From the NCBI GenBank assembly GCA_051251645.1, contig JBPOEY010000004.1, positions 62,001 through 126,000 of the forward strand: DNA of 64,000 nt. Reading direction: 5' to 3'. The translations under genes and the position numbers were made by a program. The DNA comes from Litorimonas sp051251645 (lineage in GTDB: Bacteria > Pseudomonadota > Alphaproteobacteria > Caulobacterales > Maricaulaceae). Positions 43,871 to 50,881 of this stretch are shown piece after piece. How positions within the stretch are numbered: position 1 is the first letter of the stretch; every line of letters begins with the position of its first letter. Under the pieces are notes generated by a model that was not told the DNA's origin, did no database searches, and was given only the letters and a program-made list of their open reading frames with translations.

Positions 43871-44491
43871 TCAATCAATGCTCTGTGCGCCCCATAGCAG
43901 ATGTTTGGCGGCGAACCCTTTGATGCCATTGCCCGTTCGAATGCGGCAATAGTTGGCAAGGGTGCAGTCTTCGAGCTGAACTAAAGCGCCTTGTTCGATC
44001 CGCGCAATGCTGCGCCCCGACGAGTCGGGTTTGACGTAGAGCGTGGCCTCAGTCGTCAGAACGGCGAATTTTTCTCCGGACAGCGCCGGCTTACGCACCC
44101 AAGCTTCATCACCAGAGATATCGCGCACCTTGCGCCACATTTCAGTCTCGGCGACGACGATCACGGGCAAGCCGCGACGTTGATATTGATAGGCGATGGA
44201 ATGATTGCGCGACGGACCTGTGCGTGCGTTGACCTTGCCAAACTTCAGGCTGACAAACCGCGGGACAGCAAACCCAGATGGGGTTCGGTCGGCATCAACA
44301 TGGTAGAGGCCGCCGATTGTCGCTGCTTCTAAGGGGTGGCTTTTGGGCATGTTGAGCCGACTTTGTGTCACCGTCTGAGACGCAACGGAGGCCATATCTG
44401 CGGCTTGGGCCGGGGCGACGAAGAGGGCCGGTAATAACAGCAAGGATGCGCCGAGGGCGCGGTGTAGGAAGAGTGTCCGTCGTGTTGCCAT
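43871..44491 (-). CDS. Exported SH3-domain protein
   Basis: 206 aa with a signal peptide (GASLLLLPALFVAPAQAA). Two bacterial-type SH3 modules: 'FVSLKFGKVNARTGPSRNHSIAYQYQRRGLPVIVVAE...WRKVRD' (~82-130) and 'LYVKPDSSGRSIARIEQGALVQLEDC...CRIRTGNGIKGFAAK' (~150-200). Such domains bind peptidoglycan or extracellular peptides. In alphaproteobacteria this family often sits opposite a 2-hydroxyacid dehydrogenase, as here. A CtrA-type box lies 26 bases upstream of its start. Confidence 0.86.
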   Translation of the reverse strand: MATRRTLFLHRALGASLLLLPALFVAPAQAADMASVASQTVTQSRLNMPKSHPLEAATIGGLYHVDADRTPSGFAVPRFVSLKFGKVNARTGPSRNHSIAYQYQRRGLPVIVVAETEMWRKVRDISGDEAWVRKPALSGEKFAVLTTEATLYVKPDSSGRSIARIEQGALVQLEDCTLANYCRIRTGNGIKGFAAKHLLWGAQSID

Positions 44492-44516
44492 GATAAGGGT
44501 CTATCAACCTAGGTTG

Positions 44517-44531
44517 TTAAACCGCCGTTAA
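44517..44531. promoter_or_regulatory. CtrA-type binding box
   Basis: TTAA-ACCGCCG-TTAA, the full TTAA-N7-TTAA pattern of the alphaproteobacterial cell-cycle regulator CtrA. It is between the divergent SH3 and dehydrogenase genes, much closer to the SH3 gene. Confidence 0.6.
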
Positions 44532-44637
44532 GTTGGGTTGAATTTTCCCTAAAAAGGTTAGGTTAAAGCATGATGTTTTACAAAGTTGGAACAGGGCGGG
44601 GCTTGCGTCTGTGCCCCTGTTCGCGTCAATAGAGACC

Positions 44638-45687
44638 ATGCAGCCAAGCCAGACCGACGCCGACTTCTCACGTTTCGTAAAAAATACGTCGTCACGCCCG
44701 CGTGTCGCGGTGACGCGAAAGCTTCCCGACACGGTCGAAGCCCGAATGAGCGATTTGTTCGATGTCAGTTTGCGACGTGACGATGCCCGTATGAGCCAAG
44801 CTGAATTGAAGGCGGCCATTGCCGATTGTAATGTCTTCGTTCCGACCGTCTCAGACGCGATTGATGCCGATGTCATTGCGGCAGCATCGCCGCGTCTTAG
44901 CTTGATCGCTAATTTTGGAGCAGGCACAGATCATATTGATGTGGCCGCCGCGCATAAGGCCGGCCTTGTCGTGACCAATACGCCTGGCGTTTTGACCGAA
45001 GACACGGCGGATCTCGCCATGGCGATGATCCTGTCTATTCCGCGTCGTTTGGTCGAAGGCGATCGTCGTATGCGCGACGGGGGTTTTGATGGTTGGGGAC
45101 CCACGCATATGCTCGGTCATCGTGTGCGCGGAAAACGTCTCGGCATTCTTGGTATGGGGCGGATCGGCAGCGCGGTGGCGCGACGCGCGCATGCCTTTGG
45201 CCTGTCTGTGCATTACCACAATCGTGCCCGCGTGCCTGATACGATGGAGCGCGCGCTAGACGCGCATTGGCATGACACACTCGAAGGTATGCTGGCCGAG
45301 ATTGATATCCTCTCGATCAATGCCCCGCTCACGCCCTCAACGCGCCACTTGATTGACGCGCGAACGCTCGCCTTGATGAAACCGAATAGCTATCTGGTGA
45401 ATACATCGCGCGGCGAAATTGTTGATGAAGCGGCTCTGGCCGAGGCGCTCGCGCAGGGACGTTTGGCGGGGGCTGGGCTTGACGTCTATGAAGACGAGCC
45501 GCGCCCGCATCCGGCGCTGCTTGATCTCGATAATGTGATTCTCGCGCCGCACATTGGATCTGCTACGCATGAGAGCCGTCGTGAAATGGGTGAAAAGGTT
45601 CTTATCAATATCCGCGCCCACATCGATAATCATGCCTGTCCTGACCGGGTGCTCCCGCCGGGGACGCGCCTCTCGCTGGCCTCATAA
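44638..45687 (+). CDS. D-2-hydroxyacid dehydrogenase (glyoxylate/hydroxypyruvate reductase type)
   Basis: 349 aa. NAD(P)-dependent reduction of a 2-oxoacid such as glyoxylate or hydroxypyruvate. The dinucleotide loop is GILGMGRIGSAVARRA, the catalytic Arg is in NTSRGEIVDE, the Glu in 'DVYEDEPRPHP' and the His in 'APHIGSATHESR'. 'NFGAGTDHIDVAAA' is the substrate-domain motif. The ATG at MQPSQ was chosen; an upstream in-frame GTG would add 9 residues. Cofactor preference is not certain. A 16-base tandem repeat follows the stop codon. Confidence 0.9.
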   Translation: MQPSQTDADFSRFVKNTSSRPRVAVTRKLPDTVEARMSDLFDVSLRRDDARMSQAELKAAIADCNVFVPTVSDAIDADVIAAASPRLSLIANFGAGTDHIDVAAAHKAGLVVTNTPGVLTEDTADLAMAMILSIPRRLVEGDRRMRDGGFDGWGPTHMLGHRVRGKRLGILGMGRIGSAVARRAHAFGLSVHYHNRARVPDTMERALDAHWHDTLEGMLAEIDILSINAPLTPSTRHLIDARTLALMKPNSYLVNTSRGEIVDEAALAEALAQGRLAGAGLDVYEDEPRPHPALLDLDNVILAPHIGSATHESRREMGEKVLINIRAHIDNHACPDRVLPPGTRLSLAS

Positions 45688-45690
45688 TCT

Positions 45691-45736
45691 CGTTTGTCTT
45701 TTAGTCCGTTTGTCTTTTAGCCCGTTTGTCTTTTAG
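45691..45736. repeat. Tandem repeat, 16-base unit, 2.9 copies
   Basis: CGTTTGTCTTTTAGTC, CGTTTGTCTTTTAGCC and CGTTTGTCTTTTAG run head to tail between the dehydrogenase stop and the next start. Each copy supplies a TTTT; no hairpin is obvious. Confidence 0.9.
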
Positions 45737-45750
45737 AAAGTCCCCGCGCC

Positions 45751-46698
45751 ATGATCCGTCTGACCCTACTGTCCACCGCCGCTTTCCTGATCGCCTGCTC
45801 AGCGCAGACCCCCGTGGTCGCCCATGGTGATGACCATCATGCCGAAGCGACTCCGCGGATGGCACCGGCGGATCCGCAGCTTACCGTCGAGTCGATTAAC
45901 GACAATCTGCATGTCTTGTTCGGGGCAGGCGGCAATGTTGGCGTCTCAACTGGGCCCGATGGAATCGTTTTAATCGACGATAAATATGCCCGCAATGCGG
46001 ATGAAATTCTCTATCATATCGAGCAACTCGCCGGTGAGAATCATGACCTTCTCTTCGTCATCAATACCCACCTGCACGGCGATCATTCCGGGGCAAATCC
46101 GGAGATGAAAGAGGCCGGCGCGATGATCATGGCACATGAGAATGTCCGTAAGCGTATGGGCACAAGCTATATGAACAAGGCGTTTGGGCGCATGAATGAC
46201 GCGAAAGATGAAGCCTTCTGGCCTGTCGTGACTTTCTCTGATCAAGCGAGCCTACATTTTAACGGCATCACCGCGCGGGCGGTTCACACGCCCTCCGCAC
46301 ACACAGATGGCGACTCGATCGTTGTGTTCGAGGAACCCAACGTCATCCATATGGGTGACAATCTGTTTCTCGGCATGTTCCCCTTCGTTGATGTCGATAG
46401 CGGCGGGTCCATGCAGGGCATGATCGCGGCGCATGATATCGCGCTCGCAATGTCTGACGCGAATACGGTCATTATTCCGGGTCATGGACCGATCACGGAT
46501 AAAGATGGTCTCGCGGCGGCCCGTGCGACGTTGCAGTCGATCCACGACCGCGTCCGGGTTCGCATGCAGGCAGGCGATACGCTGCAGGCCATTATTGATG
46601 CCAAACCTTTGGCTGACATGGCCGATCTGGACAGTTTCATTAAACAAGACGGCATTATCACGGCGGCATGGCGGTCTATGGGCGGTTCGGTCGACTAA
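45751..46698 (+). CDS. Exported metallo-beta-lactamase-fold hydrolase
   Basis: 315 aa with a lipoprotein-like signal (MIRLTLLSTAAFLIAC, Cys16). The zinc motif HLHGDH is in 'FVINTHLHGDHSGANP', followed by the later His/Asp ligands in 'HTPSAHTDGDSIVVFE' and 'VIHMGDNLF', and 'VIIPGHGPITDKDGL'. This pattern is common in periplasmic MBL hydrolases of the SoxH/quinoprotein-relay-like group; the substrate is unknown. The mature N-terminus is His-rich (HGDDHHAE), perhaps metal-buffering. Confidence 0.85.
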   Translation: MIRLTLLSTAAFLIACSAQTPVVAHGDDHHAEATPRMAPADPQLTVESINDNLHVLFGAGGNVGVSTGPDGIVLIDDKYARNADEILYHIEQLAGENHDLLFVINTHLHGDHSGANPEMKEAGAMIMAHENVRKRMGTSYMNKAFGRMNDAKDEAFWPVVTFSDQASLHFNGITARAVHTPSAHTDGDSIVVFEEPNVIHMGDNLFLGMFPFVDVDSGGSMQGMIAAHDIALAMSDANTVIIPGHGPITDKDGLAAARATLQSIHDRVRVRMQAGDTLQAIIDAKPLADMADLDSFIKQDGIITAAWRSMGGSVD

Positions 46699-46788
46699 TT
46701 TTTCCCGACTAATCTTAAGGACGGTCGTGTTGTTGACATGACGGCGTCATTAAAACCGCGCATAGAGGCTCGATGACGGGAGAGACTC

Positions 46789-48465
46789 ATGCGGATTTCA
46801 AGACGAGCGGCTTTAAAAAGCGGTGTTATTGCTGGCTTAGCGGGCGGGCTGAGTGCGTGCGCGACGCCAGCGATACGCGAGCCCATCACGGGGGCCTCAT
46901 TTGTCCACGGCGTTGCATCAGGTGAACCGACGCCGACAGGGTTTTTGATCTGGACCCGGGTGAGCTTGCCCGCCGACATCAAAGGCTCTGTGCCTGTGCG
47001 TTACGAAATCTCGACGGATCCTAAGTTTACTGTCATCACGACATCCGGCACGGTTGAAACAGATGCGTCGCGGGATTGGACCGTGAAAGCCACCGTGACG
47101 ACGCTGATGCCGGGCTTATCTTACTATTACCGCTTCTTCGCCGGGGATATGATGTCGCCCATGGGGCAGTCCCGAACGCTGCCGACAGGGAAGACCAACG
47201 CGGCCCGCTTCGCCGTCGTCTCTTGTTCCAACTATGCGTTCGGATTTTTCAACGTCTATGACGCGATTGCCAAGCGCAACGATATTGATGCGGTGATCCA
47301 TCTCGGTGACTATATTTATGAATATGGTACCGAGGGCTACGGCGGGGCTATGTCCAAGCAGATCGGACGACAGCATGATCCGGTCACTGAAATCATCACG
47401 CTGGACGACTATCGCAAACGTCATGCGCAATATAAATCCGATCCAGGCAGTATGGCGATGCACGCCGCCCATGCGATGATCCCGATCTGGGATGATCACG
47501 AAACGAGCAATGATAGCTGGAAAGACGGCGCTGAAAATCACGATCTTTCCGAAGGGGATTGGGATGAGCGCCGCAACGCGGCACTGCGCGCCTACTATGA
47601 ATGGATGCCCGTTCGAGACCCTATGCCTAGAGAAGCCGCCGAAGCGCTTCTACGGGATTTCCAATGGGGCGACTTGGTTACCATCGCGACGTTGGAAACG
47701 CGTCTGATGGCGCGGACCCAGCCGCTGGATTACGCGACGCTCGCAACCTCTATGGCGACGGCTGAAGGTTTGGAAAAGTTCAAAACTGTTGATTTGGTCG
47801 ATGAAGGTCGCGAACTACTCGGTCGTCCCCAGTCGGACCGTTTAACCAAAACCATGCGCGCGTCTGTCGCGGATGGGACACGGTGGCGTATTTTGGCCAA
47901 CCAAATCATTATGGCGAATGTGACTGCGCCGAACCTTATGCCAATCGCCAATTCTCCGGCGATTGCTGAGATCGAAAAAGTCCTGCCGCAAATTCGTGAT
48001 TTCATTGCGCTCACAACACTCGACATCCCGCTCAATTTGGATGCGTGGGATGGGTATCCAGCGGCGCGAGATCGATTTTATGCGAGCATGGCCGAGGCGG
48101 GCGCAACCGACCTCATCGTGCTGACAGGCGATACGCATGAATGGTGGGCGAATGAGCTGAGCGATAGCGCTGGTCGTCCGATGGGCGTGGAGCTTGGCAC
48201 GGCGGCGGTCACATCGCCCGGTTCGTCGAGCTATTTCGGAAACGAGGCCGCGACTTACTCGCAGATGCTCAATGACCGTAATCCGATGGTTCGCTATCAC
48301 GACCCGTTCAGCAAGGGGTATATTGATCTCGCGCTTGACCGCGACGGGGCGACGGCAGAATTCGTCGGCGTCGATACGATCACCTCGACAGACTACACCG
48401 TGGAAAATCGCGTGCGTTTTGAGATTACGCGCCGCGACGGGTCGCTGATTCTGACAGAAACCTAA
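46789..48465 (+). CDS. phoD: Alkaline phosphatase D family phosphodiesterase/phosphatase
   Basis: 558 aa. The Tat-type start SRRAALKSG and lipobox-like LSAC (~22-25) indicate folded export. The PhoD N-terminal domain has 'FVHGVASGEPTPTGFLIWTRV'; the catalytic part has 'FAVVSCSNYAFGFFNVY', 'HLGDYIYEYG', 'IWDDHETSNDSW' and 'LTGDTHEWWAN', consistent with the Fe/Ca-dependent active site. It hydrolyses phosphate mono- or diesters outside the cytoplasm. A TTGACA plus palindrome ATGACG-G-CGTCAT precede it, but no convincing Pho box. Confidence 0.92.
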   Translation: MRISRRAALKSGVIAGLAGGLSACATPAIREPITGASFVHGVASGEPTPTGFLIWTRVSLPADIKGSVPVRYEISTDPKFTVITTSGTVETDASRDWTVKATVTTLMPGLSYYYRFFAGDMMSPMGQSRTLPTGKTNAARFAVVSCSNYAFGFFNVYDAIAKRNDIDAVIHLGDYIYEYGTEGYGGAMSKQIGRQHDPVTEIITLDDYRKRHAQYKSDPGSMAMHAAHAMIPIWDDHETSNDSWKDGAENHDLSEGDWDERRNAALRAYYEWMPVRDPMPREAAEALLRDFQWGDLVTIATLETRLMARTQPLDYATLATSMATAEGLEKFKTVDLVDEGRELLGRPQSDRLTKTMRASVADGTRWRILANQIIMANVTAPNLMPIANSPAIAEIEKVLPQIRDFIALTTLDIPLNLDAWDGYPAARDRFYASMAEAGATDLIVLTGDTHEWWANELSDSAGRPMGVELGTAAVTSPGSSSYFGNEAATYSQMLNDRNPMVRYHDPFSKGYIDLALDRDGATAEFVGVDTITSTDYTVENRVRFEITRRDGSLILTET

Positions 48466-48929
48466 CTTGCGTCTGGCACGAACGGGAAAGCAGAGCGGTG
48501 TTTGACCACGCCGTAAGCAAAGCTCGTGTCGATGGAGGCGACGCCGCCAATGCGTTGTAATTCACGGCGCACAAAGCGCTCATAATCTGACAGGTCGGCG
48601 ACCATGACGCGGAGCAGATAATCCGACCGTCCAGTCATGACATGGCATTCGACAATATTGTCGTTTGCGCGCACTTTGGCTTCAAACGCATTGACCGTGT
48701 CTTCATCGTGGCGTTCCAGCCGGACACGAATGAACACCGTAATCGGTAAGCCGTAAAGCTTGGCGTCGATCTCCGCATGATAGCCGCGAATGACACCCGA
48801 TTGCTCAAGGTTTTTGAGACGCCGCAAACAGGGTGATGGCGATAGGCCGATGCGGTCGGCAAGTTCCCGATTGCTCATGCGTCCATCACGTTGCACGGCC
48901 CTGACGATTTTTCGGTCAATATCATCCAT
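48462..48929 (-). CDS. Lrp/AsnC family transcriptional regulator
   Basis: 155 aa: HTH at ~1-60 ('MDDIDRKIVRAVQRDGRMSNRELADRIGLSPSPCLRRLKNLEQSGVI') and the RAM ligand domain ('ECHVMTGRSDYLLRVMVADLSDYERFVRREL'). ATG chosen; a GTG three codons earlier is possible. It is divergent from the methionine gamma-lyase gene across ~106 AT-rich bases, the classic layout for a local regulator, so it probably senses an amino acid such as methionine. Its end overlaps the phoD end by 4 bases. Confidence 0.9.
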   Translation of the reverse strand: MDDIDRKIVRAVQRDGRMSNRELADRIGLSPSPCLRRLKNLEQSGVIRGYHAEIDAKLYGLPITVFIRVRLERHDEDTVNAFEAKVRANDNIVECHVMTGRSDYLLRVMVADLSDYERFVRRELQRIGGVASIDTSFAYGVVKHRSAFPFVPDAS

Positions 48930-48962
48930 AATTGGCACATTCTGCTAAGATTAATGTCTTGA

Positions 48963-48975
48963 GTTTATCATAAAC
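48963..48975. promoter_or_regulatory. Palindrome in the Lrp-MegL divergent promoter
   Basis: GTTTAT-C-ATAAAC, a perfect 13-base palindrome, central in an AT-rich intergenic region. A candidate binding site for the adjacent Lrp-type regulator. Confidence 0.5.
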
Positions 48976-49035
48976 ACGAAAATACTAAGAAAAATAGCAT
49001 ATTGGGGAAGCGGGCGACGATTTCGGAGTAGACAT

Positions 49036-50259
49036 ATGCGCGATACGAACCAACCCGCAGGTTTTGCGACCCGCGCGATCCATCATGGGTATGACCCGCT
49101 GGATCATGGCGGCTCCCTCGTGCCACCTGTGCATATGACCTCGACATTTGTCTTCGACCGGGCTGAAACGGGCGGCGCGATCTTTGCCGGCGAAGCACCG
49201 GGTCATGTTTATTCGCGGATTTCTAATCCGACGTTGGATCTGCTTGAACAACGGATGGCGAGCTTGGAGGGCGCTGAAGCGGGCGTGGCAACGGGCTCGG
49301 GCATTGGCGCGATTACCTCGACGCTGTGGACGCTGGTCGAGCCGGGCGACGAGGTCATTGTCGATCAAACGCTCTATGGTTGTACGTTTTCGTTCTTACA
49401 TCACGGGCTTGAGCGCTTTGGCGTGACCATTACCCATTGCGACCTGACCCGCCCCGAAGCGTTAGATGCCGCCATCAACGAGCGCACCAAGGTCGTCTAT
49501 TTCGAAACACCTGCGAACCCGAATATGCGACTGGTTGATATTGAGGCGATCGCCAAAATTGCCCGCGCGAACGGCGCGTTGACCATGGTCGATAATACCT
49601 ATGCGACCCCCTATTTGACGCGCCCGATGGAAATGGGCGCAGACTTGGTCGTACATTCGGCGACAAAATATCTCGGTGGGCATGGCGACCTTGTCGGCGG
49701 CCTTGTGGTCGGGGCACGTGACCTCATGGACCGCATCCGCTTGTATGGCCTCAAGGATATGACGGGCGCGGTCATGGCGCCGATGACGGCGATGCTGATC
49801 TTGCGCGGGTTGAAAACCTTAGAGCTAAGAATGGACCGCCATTGTGCCAGCGCCGCCAAAGTCGCCGACGTTCTCAACGCACATCCGGCGGTGGCCAAGA
49901 CGCTCTATCCGGGGTTGCCAAGCTTTGACCAACGCGCGCTGGCGGACACACAAATGGACCAAGCGGGCGGTATGATCGCGCTGGAACTCCACGGCGGAAT
50001 CGAAGCGTGCAAGGCCTTTATCAATGCGCTGTCAATGATCCACTGTGCGGTCTCACTAGGTGATGCTGAAACTTTGGTGCAGCACCCCGCCTCCATGACG
50101 CATAGTCCCTACACGCCGGAAGAACGCGCGCGCCACGGTATTTCCGATGGTTTGGTCCGCTTGTCCGTGGGGCTAGAAGCCGCGGACGATATTATCGCGG
50201 ACGTGGTGCAATCGTTGGATCGGTTGATGATGCTGAATGTCTTGGAGGCGGCGGAGTAG
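49036..50259 (+). CDS. megL: Methionine gamma-lyase
   Basis: PLP enzyme cleaving methionine to methanethiol, 2-oxobutyrate and ammonia. 407 aa of the Cys/Met metabolism family. The PLP lysine is K211 in SATKYLGGHGD, and the phosphate-binding 'YSRISNPTLDLLEQRMASLEG' is present. Decisive is LYGCTFSF: Cys116 sits where methionine gamma-lyases, unlike cystathionine enzymes, carry it. Methanethiol could feed sulfur recycling. Likely regulated by the divergent Lrp protein. Confidence 0.92.
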   Translation: MRDTNQPAGFATRAIHHGYDPLDHGGSLVPPVHMTSTFVFDRAETGGAIFAGEAPGHVYSRISNPTLDLLEQRMASLEGAEAGVATGSGIGAITSTLWTLVEPGDEVIVDQTLYGCTFSFLHHGLERFGVTITHCDLTRPEALDAAINERTKVVYFETPANPNMRLVDIEAIAKIARANGALTMVDNTYATPYLTRPMEMGADLVVHSATKYLGGHGDLVGGLVVGARDLMDRIRLYGLKDMTGAVMAPMTAMLILRGLKTLELRMDRHCASAAKVADVLNAHPAVAKTLYPGLPSFDQRALADTQMDQAGGMIALELHGGIEACKAFINALSMIHCAVSLGDAETLVQHPASMTHSPYTPEERARHGISDGLVRLSVGLEAADDIIADVVQSLDRLMMLNVLEAAE

Positions 50260-50261
50260 GT

Positions 50262-50807
50262 CTAAATGTAACACGCCGCCAATAAATCCTGCATCGCTTG
50301 CAAGCCTAAATCCTGCGTTCGCCGGATGTTCCGGACGGGGATATTCTCCGGGTTTGGATAATTGGCTAAGGCCGCCTCAAGGCTCGCTTCTCGCAAGAGA
50401 TGCACCATCGGATAGGGCGACCGATTGGTGTAATGACTGGGGTCATTCGGGGGGACGTCGGCAAATTGGTAGTCCGGGTGAAAGCTCGCGAGCTGATACA
50501 CGCCTTCATAGCCTTGCTCTTTCAGAAGGGCTGTGGCGATATCTAACAGATCCAAATAATCGTCAAAATCAGAGAGGGCCGTGGGAAATATCAGCAGGCT
50601 CGTTTCTCGCGCTTCATCCCGGTCCAACGCGGCGCAGTGCTTAAGTATATGCTCTAATTGTTCGCTGAAATCCGCCGTTTTAATCACGGCATAATGAATG
50701 CGGCCACTGTCATATTCCCGTTTGGCAAACGGGCAGAGATTATGGCCAATCACGACATTTGAGAGCCATGCCTTCGTTTGATTGATGGGCGTTTTGGTGT
50801 GGGGCAT
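50262..50807 (-). CDS. DUF1415 family protein
   Basis: 181 aa cytosolic protein of unknown function. DUF1415 features: 'TKAWLSNVVIGHNLCPFAKREYDSGRIHY' near the start, 'SLLIFPTALSDFDDYLDLLDIATALL' and 'QLASFHPDYQFADVPPNDPSHYTNRSPYPMVHLLRE' in the middle. I start at MPHTKTP. It is convergent with megL, 2 bases apart. Confidence 0.9.
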   Translation of the reverse strand: MPHTKTPINQTKAWLSNVVIGHNLCPFAKREYDSGRIHYAVIKTADFSEQLEHILKHCAALDRDEARETSLLIFPTALSDFDDYLDLLDIATALLKEQGYEGVYQLASFHPDYQFADVPPNDPSHYTNRSPYPMVHLLREASLEAALANYPNPENIPVRNIRRTQDLGLQAMQDLLAACYI

Positions 50808-50881
50808 AGGGTTTCGGGTAAAAGCGGCCTTAACGCTCAATCATCGCACTTTGTTCGGAGCAAGGTGTGCCCCTCAGACGT

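Noticed and set aside
46733..46750. Possible Pho box ahead of phoD
   Set aside because: Only a TTGACA and a 6-bp palindrome are present; the two direct TGTCA-type repeats of a Pho box are missing.
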